Below are positions 19,087-27,395 of a DNA stretch of 42,539 nt, one piece after another (within the stretch, counting starts at the first letter, position 1; each line of letters begins with the position of its first letter). The DNA is from Skermania sp. ID1734 (GTDB taxonomy: Bacteria; Actinomycetota; Actinomycetes; Mycobacteriales; Mycobacteriaceae): NCBI RefSeq assembly GCF_007489285.1, contig NZ_VLIY01000027.1, positions 1-42,539 on the forward strand. The letters are read 5' to 3'. Position numbers and translations under genes: made by a program. Below the pieces are notes generated by a model, which saw only the letters and a program-made list of their open reading frames with translations, was not told the origin of the DNA and ran no database searches.

Positions 19087-19656
19087 GTGCGGACGTGGAG
19101 CCGGAAGAACTCGCTGGGTGGGCTGAAGCTGCGATCGGAAATGGACGGCCGGGAGGCCGCAGTGCTGAGGTCGCTGGTCGGATCGGTGCTGGGCCTCTTG
19201 CGGGAGCGCGCTGATTCCGCGCCCACCGATGACCTGGCCGAGCTCACGGGTCTGCGCACGGGCAACTCGACGATCCCGTCGGACCCGGTGCTTGCGCGAT
19301 TGCTGCCGGACTTTCACCGCAGTGAGGAAGCTACCCCGGACGCCGACCGTGCGGACATCAATGGTGCGCTGCGCAGCCTGCACGAGCCGGAGATCATCGA
19401 CGCGAAAATGGCCGCCGGGGCTGTGATCCTGGACACGTTGCCCGCGCACGGCGGCCGCATCACCCTGACACCGGAGCAAGCCGAGGCATGGCTGCGCGCG
19501 CTCAACGACGTTCGGCTCGCGCTGGGCACGACGCTCGGTATCGACGCCGACACGCCGGACCATCTCGACCCGTCGGATCCGCGGGCGCCGCACCTGGACG
19601 TCTACCACTGGTTGACCTGGATGCAAGACTCGCTGCTGCACGCACTAGCCCCGTAG
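19087..19656 (+). CDS. DUF2017 protein (Rv1332-like)
   Basis: A 189-residue soluble, mostly helical protein that always follows clpS in related actinobacteria. The N-terminal RKNSLGGLKLRSEMDGREAA and the C-terminal HLDVYHWLTWMQDSLLHAL are family hallmarks. No catalytic motif is recognisable. The tight link to clpS suggests a function in proteolysis control, which is inference. It starts at GTG 19087, 6 nt after a TAGGTA that only partly resembles a -10 box. The peptidase gene follows after 42 nt. Confidence 0.88.
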   Translation: MRTWSRKNSLGGLKLRSEMDGREAAVLRSLVGSVLGLLRERADSAPTDDLAELTGLRTGNSTIPSDPVLARLLPDFHRSEEATPDADRADINGALRSLHEPEIIDAKMAAGAVILDTLPAHGGRITLTPEQAEAWLRALNDVRLALGTTLGIDADTPDHLDPSDPRAPHLDVYHWLTWMQDSLLHALAP

Positions 19657-19698
19657 GCGCTGCATCGAAAACAATCACCGTAGGCATACGGAGATCGG

Positions 19699-20775
19699 AT
19701 GGTCGTGGTGAAACCTGGCCCCCGCGATGCGCTGACTGACGTTGCCGGCCTGCTGGTCGGCCATCACCACAAACTCGACCCCGATGTAGAGTCAGGACGC
19801 GGCGCCGCCACGGGGTGCACCGTCGTTCGCGCGCCCGGCGGAGCGGTCGCTGCGGTCGATGTGCGCGGCGGTGGTCCGGGAACCCGGGAAACCGATCTAC
19901 TCGAGCCGAGCAACACCGTGCAACGGATCCACGCGGTCCTACTCGGCGGTGGCAGCGCATTCGGTCTGGCGGCGGCCGATGGCGTGATGCGCTGGCTGGA
20001 AGAGCACGGCGAGGGCATTCCGATGGGCGCTGCCGGTCAGGTGGTGCCCATCGTGCCCGCGGCGGTGATCTTCGACCTGACGGTGGGGGACTGGTCGATC
20101 CGACCCACTTCTGATGACGGGTTCCTGGCTGCAGAGGCGGCAAGCACCGAGTTCGTCACCGGCTCGGTGGGCGCTGGCGTCGGCGCGCGCGCCGGTTCGC
20201 TGAAAGGCGGAATCGGCACTGCAAGTGTGGTTTTCGACGACTCGGTCCCCGAACTTGTCGCCGCCACCGTCGGTGCGTTGGTGGTCGCCAACCCGGTCGG
20301 CACCGTGTTCGACCCGCGGACCGGGCTGCCGTGGGGCACCGGTTCCGACGGCCCTGAATTCTTCGGTCTGCAACCGCCAAGTGCGGAGCAGTTGGCGGCC
20401 GCGAACGCGCTGCCCGACAAATGGGTAGCGCTCAACACCACGATCGGCGTTGTGGCAACAGATGTGGAGCTCAGCGCGTCGGGTTGCCGCCGGATGGCCA
20501 TCGCAGCGCACGACGGTCTCGCCCGCGCGATCCGGCCCGTGCATTCGCCGCTGGATGGTGACACCGTCTTTGCATTGTCGACCGGGGCGTTCGCCCCTGC
20601 GCCCGCCGCGCAACCGCCGCCGCTCGAATTGTCCGACGAGGCAGTGCTCTTGACGCATTTGTGTGCCGCGACGGCGCTGTGCATGGAACGTGCCATCGTT
20701 AGTGCCGTTCTGGCCGCCACATCGGTCGCGGGAATACCCGCTTATCGTGATGAGTTGTCGTCAGCGTTTGGCTGA
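19699..20775 (+). CDS. P1/DmpA-family Ntn hydrolase (Rv1333-like)
   Basis: A 358-residue member of peptidase family S58 (DmpA aminopeptidase, NylC 6-aminohexanoate oligomer hydrolase). These proteins self-cleave before a Thr or Ser that becomes the N-terminal nucleophile. The site here is ALNTTIGVVATD, with candidate nucleophile T247 or T248. The N-terminal DVAGLLVGHHH and the VDVRGGGPGTRETD block are conserved. The Gly-rich core LLGGGSAFGLAAADGVM is also present. Substrates of the mycobacterial homologue are not settled. Start ATG 19699 has CGGAG 8-12 nt upstream. It precedes mec-cysO-cysM by 30 nt, but a functional link is unproven. Confidence 0.9.
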   Translation: MVVVKPGPRDALTDVAGLLVGHHHKLDPDVESGRGAATGCTVVRAPGGAVAAVDVRGGGPGTRETDLLEPSNTVQRIHAVLLGGGSAFGLAAADGVMRWLEEHGEGIPMGAAGQVVPIVPAAVIFDLTVGDWSIRPTSDDGFLAAEAASTEFVTGSVGAGVGARAGSLKGGIGTASVVFDDSVPELVAATVGALVVANPVGTVFDPRTGLPWGTGSDGPEFFGLQPPSAEQLAAANALPDKWVALNTTIGVVATDVELSASGCRRMAIAAHDGLARAIRPVHSPLDGDTVFALSTGAFAPAPAAQPPPLELSDEAVLLTHLCAATALCMERAIVSAVLAATSVAGIPAYRDELSSAFG

Positions 20776-20805
20776 CATGTCTGAAGCTGGGAAGGGAGCC
20801 GGTAG

Positions 20806-21228
20806 GTGCTGGTGATCCGCGCCGATCTCGTCGACGCCATGGTGGCTCACGCGCGAGCCGACCATCCTGACGAAGCATGCGGCATCATCGCCGGGCCCGA
20901 AGGCTCTGACCGCCCGGTTCGCCACATCGCAATGCTGAACGCCGAGCGTTCGCCCACGTTCTATCGCTTCGATTCCGGCGAGCAACTGAAGGTGTGGCGG
21001 CAGCTGGATGAGGCCGACGAGGTGCCGGTCGTGATCTACCACTCGCATACGGCCACCGAGGCCTACCCGAGCCGCACCGACATCTCTTACGCGTCGGAAC
21101 CCGACGCCCACTACGTCCTGATTTCCACCCGTGATCCGCAGCAGCACGAGCTCCGCAGCTATCGGATCGTCGATGGCGCGGTGACCGAGGAGTCGGTCGA
21201 GATCGTCGCCAGTTACGCCAACAGTTAG
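20806..21228 (+). CDS. mec: JAMM metalloprotease Mec (CysO-cysteine peptidase)
   Basis: A 140-residue JAB1/MPN zinc peptidase, the counterpart of Rv1334. In M. tuberculosis it releases cysteine from the CysO-Cys adduct. The JAMM signature is complete: E23 and then H79-x-H81 (YHSHTATEAYPSRTD) with S89 and D92. GTG 20806 has GGGAGC about 8 nt upstream. It is followed by cysO after 9 nt and cysM after 3 nt more, so mec-cysO-cysM is one operon. Because the CysO here ends Gly-Gly-Ala-Ser, this protease may also have to trim the carrier before use. Confidence 0.95.
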   Translation: MLVIRADLVDAMVAHARADHPDEACGIIAGPEGSDRPVRHIAMLNAERSPTFYRFDSGEQLKVWRQLDEADEVPVVIYHSHTATEAYPSRTDISYASEPDAHYVLISTRDPQQHELRSYRIVDGAVTEESVEIVASYANS

Positions 21229-21237
21229 GAGCCGCAC

Positions 21238-21516
21238 ATGGCCGTGACCGTATCCATTCCCACCATCCTGCGCACCCACACCGGTGGTGAAAAGCGTGTG
21301 GAGGCAACTGGTTCCAGCCTCGCCGCGGTGATCGACGATCTCGACGGCAAGTATTCGGGCCTCAAGGACCGGCTGATCAACGACGGCAAACTGCACCGGT
21401 TCGTCAACGTGTACGTCAACGACGAAGATGTGCGGTTCTCCGGTGGACTCGAGACCGAGATTGCCGACGGGGACACGGTGACGATCCTCCCTGCAGTCGC
21501 AGGTGGAGCTTCTTAA
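21238..21516 (+). CDS. cysO: Sulfur-carrier protein CysO with Ala-Ser C-terminal extension
   Basis: A 92-residue ubiquitin-like ThiS/MoaD-fold protein, the counterpart of Rv1335. As a thiocarboxylate it donates sulfur to CysM-bound aminoacrylate. The conserved regions TVSIPTILRTHTGG, LHRFVNVYVNDEDVRFSGG and DGDTVTILPAVAGG are all present. M. tuberculosis CysO ends at Gly-Gly, the form that is adenylated and thiolated. Here two more codons, GCT TCT, follow Gly-Gly before TAA, so the carrier should need trimming. A similar pro-form is known for QbsE of Pseudomonas, which a JAMM protease matures. It is translated from ATG 21238 directly after mec. Confidence 0.95.
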   Translation: MAVTVSIPTILRTHTGGEKRVEATGSSLAAVIDDLDGKYSGLKDRLINDGKLHRFVNVYVNDEDVRFSGGLETEIADGDTVTILPAVAGGAS

Positions 21517-22482
<966 letters not shown>

Positions 22483-22540
22483 TCTAGTGCGCTCGATGCA
22501 AAGACCGGACGGGAGCTGGCGGGATGGGCGGAGCGCCGCA

Positions 22541-23299
22541 ATGACCGGCAGCACGCAACCGTCCGGCTTCGATCCGAGTCGTCTCGACGCCATCCGGGCG
22601 CAGTTGGCGCAGCCGCGAGCATCGCAACCGAGTGCCGGGCCGCGAGTTCCGAGCGGCCCCGCACCCAACCGTCCGCTGCCCGCTCCCGCGAATCGACGTG
22701 AGCGCCAACAGCCGGTCCCGTGGCTGCAGGCTGCGATCGTCATCGTCGGCTTTACCGCGTTGCTGTATCTCGTCGAATTCATCGACGGGCTCACCGATCA
22801 TCGGCTCGATCACGGCGGAATCGAACCGCGAACCGTCGACGGCTTGTGGGGAATTCTGTTCGCCCCGGTTTTGCACGCGAGCTGGAACCACTTGGCGGCG
22901 AACACGATCCCGCTATTGATCTTGGGGTTTCTCGTGCTGCTGTCCGGAGTTGGGCGAGGCATCTGGGCGACGGCAATCATTTGGCTCATCGCTGGGGCGG
23001 GCACCTGGCTGACCGGCGGCGCGCATACCGTGCATCTGGGCGCGTCGAGTCTTATTTTCGGCTGGCTGACATTCCTCATCGTGCGGGGTCTGTTCACGCG
23101 AAAGCTCATTCAGATATTCATCGGTCTCGCCGTCTTGGCGTTCTATGGAAGTTTGCTCTGGGGAGTTTTGCCCGGGAATGTTGGAATTTCTTGGCAGGGG
23201 CACCTGTTCGGTGCAATCGGCGGCGTAATCGCGGCGTGGATCGTGAGCGCCGATGCGCGCGAGTCGCGCAAGAAACAGAAGGCGCTACCGGCGCTCTGA
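22541..23299 (+). CDS. Rhomboid-family intramembrane serine protease (Rv1337-like)
   Basis: A 252-residue protein. About 60 Pro/Ser/Arg-rich cytoplasmic residues precede six membrane segments starting at about residue 62. Rhomboid residues are H112, H117 and N121 (HASWNHLAANT), candidate nucleophile S169 (HLGASSLIFGW) and catalytic H221 (WQGHLFGAIGG). The usual GxSG motif reads GASS, with Ser in place of the last Gly. ATG 22541 is preferred because GGAG lies 7 nt upstream; an in-frame GTG at 22487 is possible. It follows cysM by 58 nt. In M. tuberculosis murI comes next, but here it is missing and the phosphodiesterase gene follows after 120 nt. Confidence 0.88.
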   Translation: MTGSTQPSGFDPSRLDAIRAQLAQPRASQPSAGPRVPSGPAPNRPLPAPANRRERQQPVPWLQAAIVIVGFTALLYLVEFIDGLTDHRLDHGGIEPRTVDGLWGILFAPVLHASWNHLAANTIPLLILGFLVLLSGVGRGIWATAIIWLIAGAGTWLTGGAHTVHLGASSLIFGWLTFLIVRGLFTRKLIQIFIGLAVLAFYGSLLWGVLPGNVGISWQGHLFGAIGGVIAAWIVSADARESRKKQKALPAL

Positions 23300-23419
23300 C
23301 CACTGCGTGCAGCGTCCGGGTCGAACACTTGGTCTCGTTTGGGCGGCTTTTCGACCGCGCAACGGGTGAATCTGCGGGAAGCTTTTTTGAGCCGGTGCCA
23401 ATCGTGGCAGCATACGGTT

Positions 23420-24181
23420 ATGCGCATCACCGTCCTCGGGTGTTCGGGAAGTGTCTCGGGCCCGGATTCCCCAGCGTCGGGGTATTTGCTCACCGCACCT
23501 GGAATGAATCCGGTGGTGATCGATTTCGGTCCGGGCATCCTCGGGGCCCTGCAGCGCTACGCGGACCCAGGTGAGGTGTCGATCTTCCTGTCGCATTTGC
23601 ATGCGGACCACTGCTTGGACCTGCCGGGTCTGCTGGTGTGGCGGCGGTACCACCCGAACAAGCCCAGCGGCCGGGCGCTCGTGTACGGGCCGTCGGACAC
23701 GTCGCTGCGGATCGGCAACGCGTCGGCCGAAACCGGTGGCGAGTGGGACGACTGGTCCGACGTGATCGACATGCGGCCGTGGGTCGAAGGTGAGGTCGTG
23801 TCGTTCGGCGGCAACTCAGTCACCGCTCGTCGGATGTATCACCCCCCGGAGTCCTACGGGCTGCGCTTCGTCACCGACACCGGTCGCATCCTGGTCTACA
23901 CCGGTGACACTGGAATGTGCGACGCGGTAGTTGAAATGGCCACTGGCGCAGACATCTTGCTGGCCGAGGCATCGTGGACGCATGATCCGGCGAATCGTCC
24001 GCCGGGAATACACCTTTCAGGCACCGAGGCCGGTCAGGTGGCCGCCCGCGCGGGGGTCGGCGAGCTGTTGTTGACTCACATTCCGCCGTGGACTTCGCGC
24101 GAAGACGTCATCGCGGAGGCGAAGGCAGAGTTTTCCGGGCCGGTTCACGCCGTGTCAACGGGTGAGGTCTTCGATATTTGA
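23420..24181 (+). CDS. Metallo-beta-lactamase-fold cyclic nucleotide phosphodiesterase (Rv1339-like)
   Basis: A 253-residue protein with the metal-binding SHLHADHCLDLPG motif, the later YTGDTGMCDA and the C-terminal LLTHIPPW. These place it in the RNase Z-like or class II phosphodiesterase branch of the fold. Rv1339 has been reported to hydrolyse cAMP, so this enzyme may oppose the cyclase at 755-2323. That pairing is inference; the two genes are 21 kb apart. ATG 23420 fits the family start MRITVLGCSGSVSG; the reading frame is open further upstream but unconserved. It is followed by rph after 47 nt. Confidence 0.9.
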   Translation: MRITVLGCSGSVSGPDSPASGYLLTAPGMNPVVIDFGPGILGALQRYADPGEVSIFLSHLHADHCLDLPGLLVWRRYHPNKPSGRALVYGPSDTSLRIGNASAETGGEWDDWSDVIDMRPWVEGEVVSFGGNSVTARRMYHPPESYGLRFVTDTGRILVYTGDTGMCDAVVEMATGADILLAEASWTHDPANRPPGIHLSGTEAGQVAARAGVGELLLTHIPPWTSREDVIAEAKAEFSGPVHAVSTGEVFDI

Positions 24182-24216
24182 CGCCACCCTCGAGCCCCGG
24201 GTCGACTTCGGACCGT

Positions 24217-24222
24217 TAGGCT
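24217..24222 (+). promoter_or_regulatory. -10 box candidate of a leaderless rph transcript
   Basis: TAGGCT is followed by 6 nt and then GTG 24229. There is no Shine-Dalgarno sequence. The spacing favours GTG 24229 over the TTG at 24223. Confidence 0.45.
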
Positions 24223-24228
24223 TTGCGG

Positions 24229-25011
24229 GTGTCGACACGAGCCGATGGTAGGGCGGACGACGAACTCCGCGAGGTCCGAATCACCCGGGGGTTCACCAGC
24301 AATCCCGCGGGTTCGGTGCTCGTCGAGTTCGGCAACACCAAAGTCATATGCACCGCGAGCGTCGAGGCCGATGTGCCCCGCTGGCGCAAGGGGTCCGGCC
24401 TGGGCTGGCTCACAGCGGAATACGCCATGCTGCCCGCAGCCACGCACACCCGCAGCGGTCGCGAGTCGGTAAAGGGACGCATCGGCGGACGAACTCAGGA
24501 GATCAGCCGGCTGATCGGCCGGTCCCTGCGTGCCTGCATCGACCTTGCCGCCATCGGCGAAAACACCATTGCTATCGACTGTGACGTGTTGCAGGCTGAC
24601 GGCGGCACCCGCACCGCGTCGATCACCGGTGCCTACGTCGCGCTGGTGGACGCGGTGACATTCCTTCGTGCGGCCGAGCGGCTGAACGACCCGATGCCGA
24701 TTTCCTGTGCGATCGCGGCCGTGAGCGTCGGTGTGGTCGACGGGCGAGTCCGGCTGGACCTGCCGTACGAGGAGGATTCCCGCGCGGAGGTCGACATGAA
24801 CGTGGTCGCCACCGATACGGGCACGCTCGTTGAGATTCAGGGCACGGGCGAAGGGGCGACGTTCCCGCGTTCGACGCTCGACAAGCTGCTCGACTCGGCG
24901 CTCGTCGGTTGTGAGCGGCTGTTCGAGGTGCAGAAGGCGGCGCTCGAATTGCCGTACCCGGGTGTGCTGCCCGAGCCGGTCGAACCGCCGAAGAAGAAGT
25001 TCGGGAGCTGA
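24229..25011 (+). CDS. rph: Ribonuclease PH
   Basis: A 260-residue phosphorolytic 3'-to-5' exoribonuclease (M. tuberculosis RphA 259) that trims tRNA 3' ends. Near-invariant blocks are [85 protein letters not shown] and the metal-binding [17 protein letters not shown]. The tail is Pro/Lys-rich. It is translated from GTG 24229, probably leaderless. The rdgB start follows its stop by 2 nt, so they form an operon. Confidence 0.97.
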   Translation: MSTRADGRADDELREVRITRGFTSNPAGSVLVEFGNTKVICTASVEADVPRWRKGSGLGWLTAEYAMLPAATHTRSGRESVKGRIGGRTQEISRLIGRSLRACIDLAAIGENTIAIDCDVLQADGGTRTASITGAYVALVDAVTFLRAAERLNDPMPISCAIAAVSVGVVDGRVRLDLPYEEDSRAEVDMNVVATDTGTLVEIQGTGEGATFPRSTLDKLLDSALVGCERLFEVQKAALELPYPGVLPEPVEPPKKKFGS

Positions 25012-25013
25012 GC

Positions 25014-25619
25014 GTGGGCACTCGGATTCTGGTTGCCAGCCGGAACCCGAAAAAGCTGGCAGAACTGCGACGCGTGCTCGACGAGAATCGCATCGAGGGC
25101 TTGGAGTTGGTCAGCCTCGCCGATCTGCCACCTTTTTCAGAGGCGCCGGAAACGGGGGCGACGTTCGAGGAAAATGCGTTGGCCAAGGCCCGCGACGGTG
25201 CGCGGGAAACCGGATTGCCTTGTGTCGCAGATGATTCCGGTTTGGAAGTCGATGCGTTGCGCGGTATGCCGGGGGTGTTGTCGGCGCGCTGGAGCGGTCG
25301 GCACGGCGCCGACGACGCCAACAATGAGCTGCTGTTGGCGCAGCTGCGTGACGTGCCCGACGAGCGGCGGGGGGCGCAGTTCGTCTCGGCCTGCGCGCTC
25401 GTTGTGCCCGGCGGTGCAGAGACCGTCGTGCGCGGGGAGTGGCGCGGCACAATCCGGCGCGAGCCGGCCGGTGACCGTGGCTTCGGCTACGACCCGCTGT
25501 TCCAGCCCGACGGCGAAACGCGTACTTCGGCGCAGTTGGCGCCGGAGGAGAAGGATGCGCAGTCCCACCGCGGCAGGGCGCTGCGGCAGTTGCTTCCCGC
25601 GTTGACTGAGCTGGTCTAG
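25014..25619 (+). CDS. rdgB: Non-canonical purine NTP pyrophosphatase (RdgB/HAM1)
   Basis: A 201-residue HAM1-family enzyme, the counterpart of Rv1341. It hydrolyses XTP and dITP to the monophosphates, keeping deaminated purines out of nucleic acids. Motifs are LVASRNPKKLAELRR, GATFEENALAKARDGARETG, ADDSGLEVDALRGMPGVLSA, GFGYDPLFQP and the C-terminal SHRGRAL. GTG 25014 lies 2 nt after rph. It converges on a DUF3817 gene with an 8-nt gap and no hairpin. Confidence 0.96.
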   Translation: MGTRILVASRNPKKLAELRRVLDENRIEGLELVSLADLPPFSEAPETGATFEENALAKARDGARETGLPCVADDSGLEVDALRGMPGVLSARWSGRHGADDANNELLLAQLRDVPDERRGAQFVSACALVVPGGAETVVRGEWRGTIRREPAGDRGFGYDPLFQPDGETRTSAQLAPEEKDAQSHRGRALRQLLPALTELV

Positions 25620-25627
25620 GCGAGAAT

Positions 25628-25990
25628 TCAGGCGAGGTGGAAGTCGCGCTTGACTTGCGCGGTCCGGGAGTGCTCGGCGAAGAAGGACAGGAATGGAATC
25701 GTCCCGGCGATCAGGGTCGCGATGGTCCGCATGATCGGCCAGCGCACTTTCACCGCAAGGTCGATGGTCAGGATGAAGTAGACGAAGTACACCCAGCCGT
25801 GAACGGGCTCCACCCACTTGAAGTTCTCGACGGCGAAGCCGTAGCGCGCGATGAGTTCGCTCGTGAGCACCAGCAACCACAAACCGGTCGTCCACGCGAG
25901 GACCCGGTAGCGCAACAGTGTCGACGCAATGCGCTTTGGATCGGTGGTGGTCTCAGTCGAAACCGGCGTCTGTTCGTCGGCTGCTGTCAC
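25628..25990 (-). CDS. DUF3817 integral membrane protein (Rv1342c-like)
   Basis: A 120-residue protein with a hydrophilic Thr-rich N-terminus and three membrane segments (about 31-50, 62-80 and 86-104). The family pattern KWVEPVHGWVYFVYF is present. Position next to an Rv1343c-like gene matches M. tuberculosis. GTG 25990 overlaps the stop of the upstream LprD-like gene by 4 nt, so the two are coupled. No function is established. It is a distant paralogue of the protein at 6195-6563. Confidence 0.86.
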   Translation of the reverse strand: MTAADEQTPVSTETTTDPKRIASTLLRYRVLAWTTGLWLLVLTSELIARYGFAVENFKWVEPVHGWVYFVYFILTIDLAVKVRWPIMRTIATLIAGTIPFLSFFAEHSRTAQVKRDFHLA

Positions 25991-26358
25991 GAATTGCTCC
26001 TATCGCGCTCCCGAGCATTGAGCTCGGCGAGATACTTGTTGTACTCCCGCATCTGCTGGTCGACCTCTTGCGGCTGGGCCGTTGGTCGTTGCGGAAGTAG
26101 ATCCGCGGGCACTTCCCGCGGTTGTTTCTTGCGGTTCTGCACCGGCGCGGTGCCGTCCTCCAATTGGACGAACCGCCGGTAGGCGTAGACAACAGCCACC
26201 GCGAACAACGGCCACTGCAGCGCATATCCGAGGTTCTGGAAGGTCCCCGACGCCGACTCGAAGCGGTTCCACTGCCACCAGCCCAGGGCGAGACAGCCCA
26301 GCGCAGCGACGATAACGAGCGCGATGAGCGCTGGTCGTCGACGGTGCGGAACAGTCAT
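25987..26358 (-). CDS. Small membrane protein, LprD-like (Rv1343c)
   Basis: A 123-residue protein with a basic N-terminus, then two membrane segments (about 11-31 and 43-60), and a charged C-terminal tail ending in REYNKYLAELNARERDRSNS. A Cys within AALGCLALGWW in the first helix resembles a lipobox and may explain the lipoprotein label of the mycobacterial homologue. The helix continues past it, so lipidation is doubtful. ATG 26358 is chosen because the longer frame to 26421 would run into the tRNA gene. It overlaps the following DUF3817 gene by 4 nt and lies 19 nt downstream of tRNA-Leu. Confidence 0.82.
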   Translation of the reverse strand: MTVPHRRRPALIALVIVAALGCLALGWWQWNRFESASGTFQNLGYALQWPLFAVAVVYAYRRFVQLEDGTAPVQNRKKQPREVPADLLPQRPTAQPQEVDQQMREYNKYLAELNARERDRSNS

Positions 26359-26377
26359 GCTTAAACGGTACAGCCGG

Positions 26378-26461
26378 TGCGCGAGGGGGGACTCGAACCC
26401 CCACGTCCGTAAGGACATCACTACCTAAAAGTGACGTGTATGCCAATTTCACCACTCGCGC
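26378..26461 (-). tRNA. tRNA-Leu (anticodon UAG)
   Basis: Read on the minus strand. The acceptor stem GCGCGAG pairs with CTCGCGC, with discriminator A. The D-arm is TGGTGAAATTGGCA. The anticodon loop TTTAGGT between TCACT and AGTGA gives anticodon TAG. A long class II variable arm with stem GTCC/GGAC follows, then T-arm GGGGGTTCGAGTCCCCC. CCA is not encoded. The long variable arm and UAG anticodon identify leucine. The HNH gene ends 12 nt upstream and the LprD-like gene starts 19 nt downstream. Confidence 0.93.
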
Positions 26462-26473
26462 TTCGGGGATAGG

Positions 26474-26980
26474 TTACGCCACGCTGTCATCATCTGAGTC
26501 GGCGCCTTGCCGCTGACGCCACCTATTCCGGCCTGCCCAGTTCGCCGTTTGACTATGGCAGTTCGGGCAGATGAACCGAAGATTCTCCTTGCGGGAGTCG
26601 ACGTAGTTTCCATCAATGTGATCAACGTGCAGAGTCAGCGGCCCGTCGTTCCAGTAGTCACTGAGTCCGCAAACGGCACACTTGTACTCGGTACCGGCTT
26701 CAATGAGAGCTCGCCTCAGTAGATGCGGTTTTGTGCGGGCGCTTCCGACTTCGCGGAGCACCAAGATTTCTTCCCATCGGCGTCGGAAAACGCCGGTCTT
26801 ACCTTTGTTGTGCGCCTGCCCTGTGAAGTGTGACGTGTCGATTCCAAACTTCCGAATCTGGCGACTCACGTGTGCATGTGTGCCGCCCGCAAGTGGACGG
26901 CCAAGGTAGCGCAGGACTCCCGCGACGCTTGTGGAGTTCTCTACAGCTTCTTGCAAACCTCTCTTGTGTACCGCTTCCAC
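26474..26980 (-). CDS. HNH endonuclease
   Basis: A 168-residue protein from GTG 26980. The frame stays open to an ATG at 27166, and a GTG at 27070 is another option, but the added residues look non-coding and cross an AT-rich regulatory stretch. Residues 9-54 are a helix-turn-helix-like module (GVLRYLGRPLAGGTHAHVSR, then GIDTSHFTGQ) common in phage and actinobacterial HNH proteins. The HNH site has C101-C104, H121 (HVDHIDG), N133 and C138-C141-H142 (ICPNCHS). It should be a metal-dependent DNA nickase or endonuclease. It is visibly AT-richer than its neighbours and lies directly before a tRNA gene at a synteny break, all signs of horizontal arrival. No recombinase is present. Confidence 0.82.
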   Translation of the reverse strand: MEAVHKRGLQEAVENSTSVAGVLRYLGRPLAGGTHAHVSRQIRKFGIDTSHFTGQAHNKGKTGVFRRRWEEILVLREVGSARTKPHLLRRALIEAGTEYKCAVCGLSDYWNDGPLTLHVDHIDGNYVDSRKENLRFICPNCHSQTANWAGRNRWRQRQGADSDDDSVA

Positions 26981-27111
26981 CCCATTGTCAATCGCGCGTT
27001 GGTCGGCCGCGCGTGTCCCCCTTCTTCTCAAGCTAGGTGGGCGCACCGACAAGTCCTGCGACGTACCCACGAGTAGCCCAAAACCGATGATAACGACTTT
27101 ATAACGATAAA

Positions 27112-27128
27112 CGTGAGGGGTCCTCATG
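27112..27128. promoter_or_regulatory. Inverted repeat 1 upstream of fas
   Basis: CGTGAGG-GGT-CCTCATG: 7-bp arms with one mismatch and a 3-nt spacer. It shares the half-site CATGAGG with the second repeat at 27254-27271. Candidate regulator binding site. Confidence 0.4.
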
Positions 27129-27253
27129 TTGATGTAACTCCCGGTCAACACGCCTTTCGTCGGCATTCTCCCTTCATGACCAAAGGATCCTGCGCCAATT
27201 TTGGTACGACCGTCCAGTAACTCTGCCGGTCACACCCTGCTGGCCCGAGCAAA

Positions 27254-27271
27254 CATGAGGAAAGCCTCATG
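27254..27271. promoter_or_regulatory. Inverted repeat 2 upstream of fas (candidate FasR-type operator)
   Basis: CATGAGG-AAAG-CCTCATG is a perfect 7-bp inverted repeat with a 4-nt spacer, 125 nt before the fas start. In M. tuberculosis the activator FasR binds inverted repeats in the fas promoter. Whether this is the equivalent site cannot be told from the sequence. Confidence 0.45.
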
Positions 27272-27382
27272 ATCCTGTGGAACCCTTTGTAGGTAACGCG
27301 ATTTGTCGGCCGCCTTTCGTGCGCGGCCACGCGGGTCGAAGACGCCTCGCTATCGAATTCGACTGCTCGCCACCTCGTGGGC

Positions 27383-27390
27383 GGAGAGGA
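27383..27390 (+). promoter_or_regulatory. Strong Shine-Dalgarno of fas
   Basis: GGAGAGGA ends 5 nt before GTG 27396. It fixes the fas start against an upstream in-frame start at 27303 that lacks such a site. Confidence 0.8.
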
Positions 27391-27395
27391 AAACA

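Larger units (their letters stand above)
27071..27395. promoter_or_regulatory. Intergenic control region between HNH gene and fas
   Basis: A 325-nt stretch without a convincing gene. It starts with an AT-rich block at 27084-27114 containing two direct copies of ATAACGA. It also contains two CATGAGG inverted repeats (listed separately). TAGGTA at about 27290 is a possible -10 box for fas. The region should drive fas-acpS on the plus strand and the HNH gene on the minus strand. Confidence 0.5.

Noticed and set aside
26980-27166. Longer N-terminus of the HNH endonuclease
   Set aside because: It would cover an AT-rich promoter-like block and one of the fas-side inverted repeats, and the added residues do not resemble the family; kept only as an alternative start.
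27303-27395. Upstream in-frame extension of Fas
   Set aside because: GTG 27396 has a strong Shine-Dalgarno at 27383-27390, and the extra residues are basic and unlike the family N-terminus.
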